Positions 40,373-49,470 of a stretch of DNA of 64,000 bases are shown here, piece after piece. The stretch spans positions 4,446,501 to 4,510,500 of the forward strand of contig NZ_JACHMZ010000001.1 in NCBI RefSeq assembly GCF_014205165.1, written 5' to 3'. Under the pieces are notes generated by a model. It was given only the letters and a program-made list of their open reading frames with translations, had not been told where the DNA came from and searched no databases. This DNA comes from Micromonospora carbonacea. GTDB taxonomy: Bacteria; Actinomycetota; Actinomycetes; Mycobacteriales; Micromonosporaceae. Position 1 is the first letter of the stretch. Each line of letters begins with the position of its first letter. Made by a program: the position numbers and the translations under genes.

Positions 40373-42862
40373 TCAGTCGCGTTCGATCTGGTGACCGACC
40401 ACCGTGGGACCCAGCATCACGGCGAAGCCGCTGCCGTCGCGGCGCGGGTCCGCCGGGGGCAGCTCCACCGGGTCGCCGGTCGCCGTCGCGCCGACCGGCC
40501 GGGGGCCGACCCACGCCACCACCAGATCCGTCTCGCCCTTGAGGAACCGCTGCGCCCGCACCCCGCCGGTCGCCCTCCCCTTCGCCGGGTACGCCCCGAA
40601 CGGCGTGACCTTCACCGTCGCGCCGGTCGACGTCACCACCATCGGCTCGCCGTGGGCCGGATCGTCCTCCCGGACCGCGCCGAAGAAGACCACCCGCGCC
40701 CCCGCCGGCAGGTTGATGCCGGCCATGCCGCCGCCCTTCGTCCCCTGCGGACGCACCGCCGACGCCGGGAAACGCAGCAGCGACGCCTCGGAGGAGACGA
40801 ACGCCAACGCCTCCGCGCCGTCGGTCAGCCAGGTCGCCCCGACCACCTCGTCGCCCTCGCGCAGGCCGATCACCTCGAACTCGTCGGAACGCACCGGCCA
40901 GTCCGGGGCGCACACCTTCACCACGCCCTGCCGCGTGCCCAGCGCCAGCCCCGGCGAGCCCTCCCCGGTCGCGCCCAGCGGGGCCAACCCCACCACCGAC
41001 TCCCCCGGCTCCAGCGGCACCAGCTCGGCGGCGGACATCCCGCCGCGCAGCGACACCGTGCCGGCCTGCTCCGGCAACACCGGCAGCGGCAACACGTCGA
41101 TCTTGAACGCCCGGCCGGCGCTGGTCACCAGGAGCACCCGACCCCGGGCCGTGGAGTGCACGAGCGCGCGTACGGCGTCGTGCTTGACCCGGCCGCTGCG
41201 CCGACGCCCCTCGGACGCCTCCTCCGACTCGGCCGCGGTGCGGGCGACGAGCCCGGTGGCCGAGAGGATCACCTGGCACGGGTCGTCGGCCACCTCCAGG
41301 GGACCGGCCGGCGCGGACGCGGCCAGCACCTCCTTCAGGTCACCGTCGACCAGCGTCGTGCGCCGCTCGGTGCCGAACTTCTTCACCACGGCGGCCAGCT
41401 CGTCGGAGACGACCTTCCGCAGCACCTTCTCGTCGTCGAGGATCGTGGAGAGCTGCGCGATCTCCTTGCGCAACTGCTCCTGCTCGGCCTCCAGCTCGAT
41501 CCGGTCGAACTTGGTCAACCGCCGCAGCGGAGTGTCCAGGATGTAGCTGGCCTGGATGTCCGACAGCTTGAACTGGCGCATCAGGCCGTCCTTGGCGGCC
41601 TGGGCGTCGTCGCTGCCCCGGATCAGCCGGACCACCTTGTCGATGTCGAGCAGGGCGATCAGCAGGCCGTCGACCAGGTGCAGCCGCTCCTGCCGCTTGC
41701 GCCGGCGGTAGGCGCTGCGCCGGGTCACCACGTCGTAGCGGTGCCGCAGGAAGACCTCCAGCAGCGCCTTCAACCCCAGCGTCTGCGGCTGCCCGTCGAC
41801 GAGGACCAGGTTGTTGACGCCGAACGACTGCTCCAGCGGGGTCAGCCGGTAGAGGTCCGCCAGCAGCGCCTGCGGGTTGACCCCCACCTTGCACTCGACG
41901 ACCAGGCGGGTGCCGTTCTCGCGGTCGGTGAGGTCCTTCACGTCGGCGATGCCCGTGAGCCGCTTGGTCTTGTTGACCTCGTTGGTGATCGCCGCGATGA
42001 CCTTCTCCGCGCCCACGCCGTAGGGCAGCTCGACCACGGTGATCGCCTGCCGGCCCCGGCTGCCCTCCAACGGGCCGATCTCCACCCGGCCGCGCATCCG
42101 CACCACGCCGCGCCCCGTCTCGTACGCCCGGCGCACCTCGTCGAGGCCGAGCAGCACGCCGCCGGTCGGCAGGTCGGGGCCGGGGACGAACTCCATCAGC
42201 TTGTCCAGGTCGGCGTCCGGGTGGTTGATCAGCCACCGGGCGGCGGAGACGACCTCGGCCAGGTTGTGCGGGATCATGTTGGTCGCCATCCCGACCGCGA
42301 TCCCGGACGCGCCGTTGACCAGCAGGTTGGGGAACGCCGCCGGCAGCACCGTCGGCTGCGTGAGCGAGCCGTCGTAGTTGGGCTCGACGTCGACCGTGTC
42401 CTCGCCCAGCTCGCCGACCAGCAGCATCGCCTCGTGCGACATCCGCGCTTCCGTGTAGCGCGCCGCTGCCGGGCCGTCGTCTGGGCTCCCAAAATTCCCG
42501 TGCCCGTCGATGAGTGGGACGTTGAGCGAGAAGTCCTGGGCGAGCCGGACCATCGCGTCGTAGATCGCGGTGTCGCCGTGCGGGTGGTAGCGGCCCATCA
42601 CGTCGCCGACCACCCGGGCCGACTTCACGTGCGCCCGGTCGGGCCGGTGCCCCGCCTCGTGCATCGAGTAGAGGATGCGCCGGTGCACCGGCTTCAGGCC
42701 GTCGCGGGCGTCGGGCAGGGCCCGGGAGTGGATGACCGAGAACGCGTACTCCAGGTAGGAGTCGGAGACCTCGGTGACCAGCGGGTTGTCGAAGACCCGC
42801 GCGCCGGCCTGGTCGAAGGCGGCCAGGTCCGCCCGGGGACCGGTGTTCTTACGGCGTGCCAT
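40373..42862 (-). CDS. parC: DNA topoisomerase IV subunit A
   Basis: The 829-residue protein is a type IIA topoisomerase A subunit that cuts and rejoins DNA. The catalytic tyrosine is Y136 in AARYTEARM, and the quinolone region [12 protein letters not shown] (residues 93-104) has T98 at the place of GyrA Ser83. The C-terminal beta-pinwheel lacks a clear GyrA box, which agrees with ParC rather than GyrA. It lies 80 bases downstream of parE on the same strand, the usual actinobacterial order. ATG follows GGAGAG. Confidence 0.92.
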   Translation of the reverse strand: MARRKNTGPRADLAAFDQAGARVFDNPLVTEVSDSYLEYAFSVIHSRALPDARDGLKPVHRRILYSMHEAGHRPDRAHVKSARVVGDVMGRYHPHGDTAIYDAMVRLAQDFSLNVPLIDGHGNFGSPDDGPAAARYTEARMSHEAMLLVGELGEDTVDVEPNYDGSLTQPTVLPAAFPNLLVNGASGIAVGMATNMIPHNLAEVVSAARWLINHPDADLDKLMEFVPGPDLPTGGVLLGLDEVRRAYETGRGVVRMRGRVEIGPLEGSRGRQAITVVELPYGVGAEKVIAAITNEVNKTKRLTGIADVKDLTDRENGTRLVVECKVGVNPQALLADLYRLTPLEQSFGVNNLVLVDGQPQTLGLKALLEVFLRHRYDVVTRRSAYRRRKRQERLHLVDGLLIALLDIDKVVRLIRGSDDAQAAKDGLMRQFKLSDIQASYILDTPLRRLTKFDRIELEAEQEQLRKEIAQLSTILDDEKVLRKVVSDELAAVVKKFGTERRTTLVDGDLKEVLAASAPAGPLEVADDPCQVILSATGLVARTAAESEEASEGRRRSGRVKHDAVRALVHSTARGRVLLVTSAGRAFKIDVLPLPVLPEQAGTVSLRGGMSAAELVPLEPGESVVGLAPLGATGEGSPGLALGTRQGVVKVCAPDWPVRSDEFEVIGLREGDEVVGATWLTDGAEALAFVSSEASLLRFPASAVRPQGTKGGGMAGINLPAGARVVFFGAVREDDPAHGEPMVVTSTGATVKVTPFGAYPAKGRATGGVRAQRFLKGETDLVVAWVGPRPVGATATGDPVELPPADPRRDGSGFAVMLGPTVVGHQIERD

Positions 42863-42942
42863 GGTTCAGCTCTCTCCTGCGCGGGCCACGGTCTGGCGGC
42901 GGTCGTCCCGGCGGGCCGGGACGGGGCGGGGGTGGGTGGTCG

Positions 42943-45900
42943 TCATGCGTCGATCGCGTCCCGGTCGACCCGGTCGGCGGACTCGATCAGCCAGTTGCGG
43001 CGCGGCTCGACCTTCTCCCCCATCAGCAGCTCCAGGATGCGCTCGGCGGCGTCGACGTCGTCGAGGGTGATCCGGCGCACCGCCCGGGTCGCCGGGTTCA
43101 TCGTGGTCTCCCACAGCTCGTCGGCGTCCATCTCGCCGAGACCCTTGAACCGGGGGATCGGGGTGACGATCTGCCTGCCGGCCTTCTCCAGCTTGCGGAC
43201 CGTCGCCTCCATCTCGGCCTGGGTGTAGGTGTAGGTCGTCTGCGGGTTACGCCCCTTGGTGGTGATCTTGTGCAGGGGCGGCATCGCGGCGTAGAGCCGG
43301 CCGGCCTCGATCAGCGGTCGCATGTAGCGGGCGAACAGCGTGATCAGCAGGGTGCGGATGTGCGCGCCGTCCACGTCGGCGTCGGCCATGATCAGCACCC
43401 GGCCGTACCGCATGGACGACAGGTCGAAGGTGCGGCCCGAGCCGGCCCCGAGCACCTGGACGATCGCGGCGCACTCGGCGTTGTCCAGCACCTGCTGGAG
43501 GTTGGCCTTCTGCACGTTGAGGATCTTGCCGCGGATCGGCAGAAGCGCCTGGTATTCGGCGGTACGCGCGACACGGGCACTGTTGTGGACGAACACCCCG
43601 GCTTCCAGGGCGAAGTTGTGGTAGCCGTCGACCGTCAGGTCGTAGACGTCCGCCGTCTCGTCCAGCGGCTCGACCGACACCACACGGTGGTTCACCAGGG
43701 AGGCCGCCTCGCGCAACCGCCCGCAGTCCCCGTCGTAGAGGGCCAGCAACCTGTCGAAGCGCAGGCCTGTCCGGGCGGTCCGCAACCGCTCCGCCTCGTA
43801 GGCGGCCGCGAGATCGTCGTCGGCGAGCGGCAGCAGCGGCGCGAGACGGCGCAGCGCCGCGAGACGGCGACCTTCGAGCAGCCGGGCCACCCGGTCCTCG
43901 CGGGGCACGGACGCGACGTACCGGGCGCGTCCGGCCTGCACGCGGGCGAGATGGCCGGTGTCCGGATCGGTCATCCGTTGCCGCATCCGACGGGAGTGCT
44001 GCTCACCGAACTGCGGGTTGTTCCGATGCCAGGCCGACACGGCGTCGCGCTGGCGCTCGCGCTCCGTGGGGTCCGCGAACTGCTCGACGGTCTTGCCGGA
44101 CCGCCAGGCCCGCAGGTCGTGGTCCTGCCACTGCCGCAGCGAGCGTTCCCGCCACTCCGCCCGACGGGCCGGGTCGGCGAAGAACCGGCGGACCCGCTCG
44201 GCCGCTGCTGCCCGGTGCTCCGGCTGCGACCAGTAGGCCGCCTGCCGCTCGCGCATCCGCTCGGCGTAGGCGCGCTGCTCGTCCGGGCTGAGCGCGGTGT
44301 ACCAGTCCCGGAAGGCCTGCTCCAGCTTGGCCCGGAACGCGGGGGACTCGTTGAGCGCGAACAGGCGGGCGAGGCAGGCCTCACGGAAGGCCGGGTCCCG
44401 CCACTGAGCGGTGAGCATCGCCGAGCGGATCTCACGGCCGCCGCTGGCGAACCACTCGCGCCAGCCGGCCTGGACGTGCTCACCCATCATCGCCGCGTGC
44501 AGGGCGGAGTGGTCCGCCCACGTCATCCTCCGCAGATTGCGCGGGTCGTTGTTGCGCTTGTCGATGTCGATGTGGTGGCGGACGTTGCCGTTGGTCGCGC
44601 TGTCCCGGCCGTGCCGCAGGTTCCACGCGTCCGCCAGGTAGTGGGTGTAGACCCACTCCTCCTTGTCGTTCATCCAGACCCGCTCGTACCCCTGGAGCTT
44701 CTGCCCCTCCGCCTTGCTGGACAGGCTGCGGTAGAGCGGCATCAGGGAGTCGCCTGGCGCCAGCGCGTCGGCGCGCCGGTAGGAGCCGTCGCGTAGGCGG
44801 AACAGGTGATCGGGGGTGCAGCGCACCGTCTCGCCGTTGTCGATGGTTACCCGCACCAGCGGGGCGTCGCGTTTCGTGAGCCGGGGCTCCACCAGCGGAG
44901 CGACGACGACGCGGCCGGCCTTGTTGGTGGTGTAGCCGAAGTGGCTGATGCCCTGGGCCCAGTCGGCGGCAAGATCGGCGAAGGAGCGGCTCCGGCCGGA
45001 CGCCAGGGCGACCATCGTGTCGCCGGTGAAGCACCCGAGCGCGCTGTCGCCCTCCACGATGAACAGCTCGCTCCGATCGACCCCGGTCGCGCGGCAGTCG
45101 ACCAGTTTCGGCGGCATCGACGCGCCCTCCAGGGCGGTCTTGCGGCGGGCCGCGTCCTTCTGCTGCTTCTGGGTGAGCCGGACCCGGGCCGCGTCGACGA
45201 TCTTCTGGAGCACCGTGCGGGCCTCGGCCTTGGTGCGGCGGTCCTCCAGCCACGCCTTGACGTGCGCCTCGACGAGACCCTGGAGCACCTTCGTGATGCC
45301 GGCGGTGGACAGCTCGTCCTTGGTCTGCGAGGTGAACTGCGGCTCGGGGATGCGCACGTGCACCACGGCCGTCATGCCCTCCAGGACGTCGTCCAGGGTG
45401 GGCGCGTCCTCCTTGGGGCGCAGCAGGCCCCGGGCGGAGCGGGCCGCCTCGGCGAGGGTGCGGGCCAGGGCCCGCTCGAAGCCCTTGCGGTGGGTGCCGC
45501 CGTGGGCGTTGCGGATGGTGTTGGTGAAGCACTCGACGGTGCGGTCGTAGCCGGTGCCCCAGCGGAACGCGATCTCGACCTCGGCCCGCCGCTGCACGTT
45601 GGACTGCATGACGCCGTTGGCGTCGGCGGCGTTCTCCCGGTAGGTGCCCTCGCCGGCGACCAGCAGCGTGCCGGTGACCGGCCGGTCGCCCGCCGGGGCG
45701 AGGAACTCGACCATGTCGGTAAGGCCGTTGGGGAAGTGGAAGGTCTCCTCGACCGGCTCCTCGCCGGTCTCGTCGCGCAGCAGGTAGCTCACGCCGGGGA
45801 CCAGGAACGCGGTGTTGCGCACCTTGAGCCGGACCGCCTCGGCGTCGAGCGTCGCGCCGGTCTCGAAGTAGCGGGCGTCGTGCCAGTAGCGGATCGAGGT

Positions 45901-46506
45901 GCCGGTGCGCTGGCCGCGCTTCATCGGGCCGAGGACCTGGAGGCCGGGGCCGGGGGTGAAGGCGGCGTCGGGGCCGGGGCCGGCGAAGACGCCGGGCACG
46001 CCGTGCCGGAAGGACATGGCGTGCACCTTGCCGCCGCGGCGCACGGTGACGTCGAAGCGCCGGGAGAGGGCGTTGACGGCGGACGCGCCGACGCCGTGCA
46101 GGCCGCCGGAGGTCTTGTAGCCGGAGCCGCCGAACTTGCCGCCGGCGTGCAGGCGGGTGAGCACCAGCTCGACGCCGGAGATGCCGGACTTGGCGTGCAC
46201 GTCGGTGGGGATGCCCCGGCCGTCGTCGTCGACCTGCACCGAGCCGTCGGCGTGCAGGATCACCTCGACGCGCGTGGCGTGACCCGCGACACCCTCGTCG
46301 GTGGAGTTGTCGAGGATCTCGTTGACGAGGTGACCCACGCCACGGCTGTCGGTCGAGCCGATGTACATGCCGGGGCGCTTGCGGACGGCGTCCAGCCCCT
46401 CGAGGTGCGTCAGGTCGTCGGCCCCGTAGAGCGTCTCAGGCTGTGCGGTCAACTGGTCGTACTCCCAGGTCTCGGCGGTGGTGGTGCCGCTCACCGGCTC
46501 GATCAC
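42943..46506 (-). CDS. parE: DNA topoisomerase IV subunit B interrupted by an intein
   Basis: The frame encodes 1187 residues: 703 of ParE plus a 484-residue intein. The ATPase domain shows NEILDNSTDEG (residues 62-72), DDDGRGIP and GGLHGVGAS. The TOPRIM motif VEGDSALG ends at residue 491 and resumes after the intein with SARVARTAEYQALLPIRGK; PMADADVDGAHI-type metal residues follow (ADADVDG). Splicing is required for function because the break lies inside TOPRIM. The GTG at 46506 is used; a GTG at 46494, preceded by GAGGTGAT, is a good alternative. It is probably co-transcribed with parC. Confidence 0.92.
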   Translation of the reverse strand: MIEPVSGTTTAETWEYDQLTAQPETLYGADDLTHLEGLDAVRKRPGMYIGSTDSRGVGHLVNEILDNSTDEGVAGHATRVEVILHADGSVQVDDDGRGIPTDVHAKSGISGVELVLTRLHAGGKFGGSGYKTSGGLHGVGASAVNALSRRFDVTVRRGGKVHAMSFRHGVPGVFAGPGPDAAFTPGPGLQVLGPMKRGQRTGTSIRYWHDARYFETGATLDAEAVRLKVRNTAFLVPGVSYLLRDETGEEPVEETFHFPNGLTDMVEFLAPAGDRPVTGTLLVAGEGTYRENAADANGVMQSNVQRRAEVEIAFRWGTGYDRTVECFTNTIRNAHGGTHRKGFERALARTLAEAARSARGLLRPKEDAPTLDDVLEGMTAVVHVRIPEPQFTSQTKDELSTAGITKVLQGLVEAHVKAWLEDRRTKAEARTVLQKIVDAARVRLTQKQQKDAARRKTALEGASMPPKLVDCRATGVDRSELFIVEGDSALGCFTGDTMVALASGRSRSFADLAADWAQGISHFGYTTNKAGRVVVAPLVEPRLTKRDAPLVRVTIDNGETVRCTPDHLFRLRDGSYRRADALAPGDSLMPLYRSLSSKAEGQKLQGYERVWMNDKEEWVYTHYLADAWNLRHGRDSATNGNVRHHIDIDKRNNDPRNLRRMTWADHSALHAAMMGEHVQAGWREWFASGGREIRSAMLTAQWRDPAFREACLARLFALNESPAFRAKLEQAFRDWYTALSPDEQRAYAERMRERQAAYWSQPEHRAAAAERVRRFFADPARRAEWRERSLRQWQDHDLRAWRSGKTVEQFADPTERERQRDAVSAWHRNNPQFGEQHSRRMRQRMTDPDTGHLARVQAGRARYVASVPREDRVARLLEGRRLAALRRLAPLLPLADDDLAAAYEAERLRTARTGLRFDRLLALYDGDCGRLREAASLVNHRVVSVEPLDETADVYDLTVDGYHNFALEAGVFVHNSARVARTAEYQALLPIRGKILNVQKANLQQVLDNAECAAIVQVLGAGSGRTFDLSSMRYGRVLIMADADVDGAHIRTLLITLFARYMRPLIEAGRLYAAMPPLHKITTKGRNPQTTYTYTQAEMEATVRKLEKAGRQIVTPIPRFKGLGEMDADELWETTMNPATRAVRRITLDDVDAAERILELLMGEKVEPRRNWLIESADRVDRDAIDA
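43582..45033 (-). mobile_element. Intein with HNH homing endonuclease in parE
   Basis: The 484-residue insert begins with Cys in CFTGDTMVALASG (block A), has TPDHLFRLRDGSYRRADALAPGD (block B), DVYDLTVDGYHNFALEAGVFVHN (blocks F and G) and ends His-Asn; the next extein residue is Ser. Between the splicing blocks is an HNH-type nuclease with HHIDIDKRNNDPRNLRRM, then a run of Trp- and Arg-rich repeats (about intein residues 170-370) resembling DNA-binding NUMOD modules. No LAGLIDADG motif is present. All splice residues seem intact, so it should be active. Insertion in TOPRIM between G491 and Ser is a highly conserved target. Confidence 0.92.
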
Positions 46507-46728
46507 CTCGCGCGGCGCGCCGCAGCGAGCCTAACGGGCAGGTGGGACAGGACGCCGGCACCCCGCACCTCGGGCCGCGCCGCCTGCGGCGCGGGCGCCC
46601 GGGTCGGCGGGCCCGTGAGCGCCCCGGCACCGGGGGTCAACGCCGCCGGGTCCGCGGTTCATCCCGTTCCCCGACGGTACGCCGCCCGCCGGCCCCGGCC
46701 GGCGACCCCCTGATCCGGCCACGGGTCG

Positions 46729-46758
46729 TTGACGCCCGTCGCGCGCCCGTGATGTGAT
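46729..46758 (+). promoter_or_regulatory. Candidate promoter of the SGNH hydrolase gene
   Basis: TTGACG (46729-46734) and TGTGAT (46753-46758) are separated by 18 bases, and transcription would start near 46765, about 44 bases before the start codon. It lies within the 302-base spacer between parE and the hydrolase, which otherwise shows no gene. Confidence 0.45.
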
Positions 46759-46770
46759 CACCGTCTCGTA

Positions 46771-46779
46771 GAAACTTTC
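46771..46779. promoter_or_regulatory. GAAACTTTC palindrome before the secreted hydrolase gene
   Basis: GAAACTTTC is symmetrical around the central C and lies 30 bases before the ATG at 46809, overlapping the probable transcription start. Palindromes with a GAAA-TTTC core act as operators of LacI-type regulators of xylan-degrading genes in some actinomycetes. The link to this gene is inference. Confidence 0.35.
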
Positions 46780-46808
46780 ATATTTCCATGGATGGATGGA
46801 GGACGCGC

Positions 46809-48065
46809 ATGTCCGTGTTCCGTCGTACCGCGCTCGCGGCGGCGCTGACCGTCGCGGCGGCGGCGCTGTCGACCGCCGTCGCGCCGGCCGTCCCGGCGGC
46901 GGCCGGCCTCCCCACCGCGGCCGTGGCGCTCGGTGACAGCTTCATCAGCGGCGAGGGGGCCGGGTCGTACTCCCCCGTCGTGGACGTCAACGGCGTCAGC
47001 CAGGGCTTCCCCGGCTGGGACGCGCCGAACAGCAACGCGTACTTCTGCCACCGCTCGCCCAACGCGTCGCTGTTCCAGGCCGACCTGCCGGGCATCACCG
47101 ACCGGTTCAACCTGGCCTGCTCGGGCGGCCAGCCGTACGACATCGCCGGGGCCTCGGTCAGCCGGGCCAAGGGCCGCTCGGTCGCCTCGCAGCTCGACCA
47201 GCTCCGCGCGGTCGCGCAGACCCACGACATCGACCTGGTGCTGATCGGCCTCGGGTCGAACAACAGCTCGTTCACCTTCGGCAGCGTGGCGGAGAAGTGC
47301 GCCAACCGGTTCATCGCCGACGCCTGGACGGGCTGGTGGGAGTTCTGGGCGTACCTGGGCGGGCCGGTGCCGCAGGAGCCGTGCACGGACGCGGACCTGG
47401 CCACCTCGGCGCAGTTCAGCGCGGCCACGGCGGAGACCACGGCCGCGGTGCGGCAGCTGATGGCCACCCTCGACCAGGTCGACGCCGACGGCCAGCACCG
47501 GGTCGTGTTCCAGGACTACACCAACCCGTTGCCGTTCGACCTGGCCTCGAACTACTGGGAGGAGGACGGCCGGGAGGACGACCGGGACAAGTTCCGTGAC
47601 CTGGGCGCGGAGCGGTACGCGGCCGGCTGCCCGATCCACCGCGCGAGCCTCGCGCCGGGCCACCGCTTCTCCACCGGCCTGGGCACGCTGGTCCGCTCGG
47701 TGCGCGACAGCCTGGCCGGCGAGTTCCCGGCCGACGACCTGGTCTACCTGAACGTGCAGCGGGCGTTCGACGGCGCCCGGCTGTGCGAGCAGCCGACCAG
47801 CCCGTCGGGGGCGCTCGCCACGCCGATCCGGCTGATGGACGGCCCGAGCGGCAGCTTCGTGACCAGCCTCTCGGGCAAGGACAAGATCGACATTCAGCGG
47901 ATCGCCAACACCTGCGTGTCCTACTTCCAGACCTGCCAGGAGTCGTGGCACCCGAACGTGGCCGGGCACAAGGCGCTGGGGCGCTGCCTGACCGGCGCGG
48001 CCGTCACCGCCAGCCGGGCGGTGGCCTGCGTCCGCGGAACCGACGGCACGATCACGGTCAGCTGA
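46809..48065 (+). CDS. Secreted SGNH/GDSL-type hydrolase (lipase/esterase)
   Basis: The 418-residue protein has a signal peptide (RRTALAAALTVAAAALSTAVAPAVPAAAG, about residues 5-33) and an SGNH hydrolase domain with the catalytic serine S44 in ALGDSFISGEGAGSY. IGLGSNNSSF carries the block III asparagine, and SWHPNVAGHKALG near the end has the catalytic His. Six to eight cysteines suggest disulfides outside the cell. ATG 46809 follows GGAGG with a 6-base spacer. The family cleaves esters of lipids or carbohydrates; the substrate is not evident. A strong hairpin follows. Confidence 0.9.
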   Translation: MSVFRRTALAAALTVAAAALSTAVAPAVPAAAGLPTAAVALGDSFISGEGAGSYSPVVDVNGVSQGFPGWDAPNSNAYFCHRSPNASLFQADLPGITDRFNLACSGGQPYDIAGASVSRAKGRSVASQLDQLRAVAQTHDIDLVLIGLGSNNSSFTFGSVAEKCANRFIADAWTGWWEFWAYLGGPVPQEPCTDADLATSAQFSAATAETTAAVRQLMATLDQVDADGQHRVVFQDYTNPLPFDLASNYWEEDGREDDRDKFRDLGAERYAAGCPIHRASLAPGHRFSTGLGTLVRSVRDSLAGEFPADDLVYLNVQRAFDGARLCEQPTSPSGALATPIRLMDGPSGSFVTSLSGKDKIDIQRIANTCVSYFQTCQESWHPNVAGHKALGRCLTGAAVTASRAVACVRGTDGTITVS

Positions 48066-48072
48066 GGCGCAA

Positions 48073-48118
48073 GGAAGGGCCCCCTGTTAACGCATTCTGT
48101 TGCACAGGGGGCCCCTCC
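48073..48118. terminator. Bidirectional hairpin terminator, possible repeated element
   Basis: GGAAGGGCCCCCTGT (48073-48087) pairs with ACAGGGGGCCCCTCC (48104-48118) with a single mismatch and a 16-base AT-containing loop. It lies between the convergent SGNH hydrolase and methyltransferase genes. Its right arm ends on the first base of the methyltransferase stop codon (48118-48120). The sequence resembles a hairpin that I recall as repeated many times in Micromonospora and Salinispora genomes; that recollection could not be checked here. Confidence 0.75.
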
Positions 48119-48756
48119 TAACCACGGCGGGCGGCGCCGAGGACGTGCGGGGAGGCCGACATCGGCACCGGCGTGTCAGGGAAGTGGAACCGGTCCAGGT
48201 CGGTCAGCGTGAAGCCGGCCGCCTCGATCGCGGCGACGGTGTCCCGCCCCGTGTGGCAGCCGCCGCAGACCAGCGGCCAGCAGGTGGCGTCGACGAGGCG
48301 CTGCGCCCGGCGCAGCGGGCCGGGCCGTTCGGCGCGTACGTGCTCGAAGAAGCGCAGCTGCCCACCGGGGCGCAGCACCCGGTGGGCCTCGCGCAGCGCG
48401 GCGGCCTGGTCCGGCACCGAGCAGAGCACCAGGGAGAACACGACGGCGTCGGCGTGGCCGTCGGCGACGGGCAGCGCATCGGCCAGCCCGGCCGCCACGG
48501 TGACCGGCACCGGCGCGGCGGTGGCGGCGTCCCGCGCGGCCCGGCGCAGCCGGGGTTCCGGCTCGACGGCGAGCACGGCGGCGACCGTCGGCGGGTAGTG
48601 CGCGAAGGCCCGGCCGTTGCCGGCGCCCACCTCGACCACCCGGCCGTGCAGCCCGGCCGCGGTCCGGCTGCGGTGCGCGCCGACCCCGGCCCGGTCCATC
48701 ACGTCGGTGGCCCGGCGGTAGAGCCGGGCGAAGACCGGACGGGAGACCCCGGACAT
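48118..48756 (-). CDS. Class I SAM-dependent methyltransferase (UbiE/COQ5-like)
   Basis: The 212-residue protein has the SAM-binding motif [12 protein letters not shown] (near residues 42-53), the acidic residue in [20 protein letters not shown] and [13 protein letters not shown]. It is closest to small methyltransferases such as METTL7-like proteins that act on hydrophobic or thiol substrates. ATG 48756 follows GAGAGGGGG. The stop codon sits at the end of the terminator hairpin. It is separated from the nsrR gene by 53 bases on the same strand but no functional link is evident. Confidence 0.85.
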   Translation of the reverse strand: MSGVSRPVFARLYRRATDVMDRAGVGAHRSRTAAGLHGRVVEVGAGNGRAFAHYPPTVAAVLAVEPEPRLRRAARDAATAAPVPVTVAAGLADALPVADGHADAVVFSLVLCSVPDQAAALREAHRVLRPGGQLRFFEHVRAERPGPLRRAQRLVDATCWPLVCGGCHTGRDTVAAIEAAGFTLTDLDRFHFPDTPVPMSASPHVLGAARRG

Positions 48757-48809
48757 CGCACCCCCTCTCGCCCGCCCGAGCCTAGCCCGCCGGGTCACGG
48801 GCGGGCCGC

Positions 48810-49265
48810 TCAGAGCGGCAGGGCGGCCGGCGGCGGGGTCGGCCGGGGGCCGAGGGTGAGCAGCAGCGGGCCCGCCGTCCCGTCGACCAGGTCGGCCAGC
48901 CGTGTCTCGTCGAGCACGGCGAGGAACGCCGCCTGCGCGCGGCGCAACTGCCCGCGCAGCCGGCAGTCCACCGCCAGCGGGCAGGCGGGCTGCTCGCAGG
49001 GGACCACCTCGTCGTCGCCCTCGAACGCGCGGACGACCGCGCCCACGGTGAGGTCGCCGGCCGCCTCGGCGATGGCCACCCCGCCCGCGCGGCCCCGGAT
49101 GGTCACCAGCACCCCGAGGCGCTGCAACCGTTGGACGACCTTGGCGACGTGGCTGCGGGGCAGCGCGAGCCGTTCGGCGAGCTCGTCCACCGTCGTGCGC
49201 GCCGGGGTGACGGCGGTCAGCATGGCGATGCGCAGCGCCATGTCGGTGGACCGGTTGAGCTTCAC
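48810..49265 (-). CDS. nsrR: Rrf2-family iron-sulfur nitric-oxide-sensing repressor
   Basis: The 151-residue protein is an Rrf2 family regulator. The winged helix spans about residues 10-65 ([30 protein letters not shown]), and three cysteines C90, C95 and C101 (Cx4Cx5C) are in place to hold a [4Fe-4S] cluster. In NsrR, nitric oxide attacks the cluster and releases repression. The gene is divergent from the flavohaemoglobin gene hmp, its classic target, with an NsrR-like palindrome between. The spacing Cx4C is one residue shorter than in Streptomyces NsrR. It starts at GTG 49265. Confidence 0.88.
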   Translation of the reverse strand: MKLNRSTDMALRIAMLTAVTPARTTVDELAERLALPRSHVAKVVQRLQRLGVLVTIRGRAGGVAIAEAAGDLTVGAVVRAFEGDDEVVPCEQPACPLAVDCRLRGQLRRAQAAFLAVLDETRLADLVDGTAGPLLLTLGPRPTPPPAALPL

Positions 49266-49363
49266 GCACCGACCCTAGCCAGCGGGTCCGTCCTGCGGCA
49301 CGGGCCGGAGGGCCGGTGCCCGCTGTGATCCGGGCTACGCCCGACCCGGGACCTTCGACCCTG

Positions 49364-49386
49364 AAGAGGAATCTGAGATTCCTGTT
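49364..49386. promoter_or_regulatory. NsrR-like operator in front of hmp
   Basis: AAGAGGAATCT and AGATTCCTGTT form 11-base arms around one central G, with one mismatch. This 11-1-11 architecture equals the known NsrR site. It lies 85 bases before the hmp start and between the two divergent genes, where it could control both. The inner AGGAATC/GATTCCT is perfect. Confidence 0.7.
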
Positions 49387-49470
49387 TATTGGGCGCATCG
49401 GGAGCCCGGCGGACCGCGCCGGGCCCGGGAGAGCGCCGGGCGGCAAGCCGGCCCCACCGCAGGAGGACGC

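Noticed and set aside
40391..43228. 945-codon open frame on the plus strand
   Set aside because: It runs antisense to parC and the end of parE and has no domain features; frame openness follows from codon bias of the real genes.
44568..44631. HNH nuclease motif considered as a free-standing homing endonuclease or group I intron gene
   Set aside because: The frame is continuous with parE on both sides and flanked by intein splicing blocks, so it is the nuclease domain of an intein.
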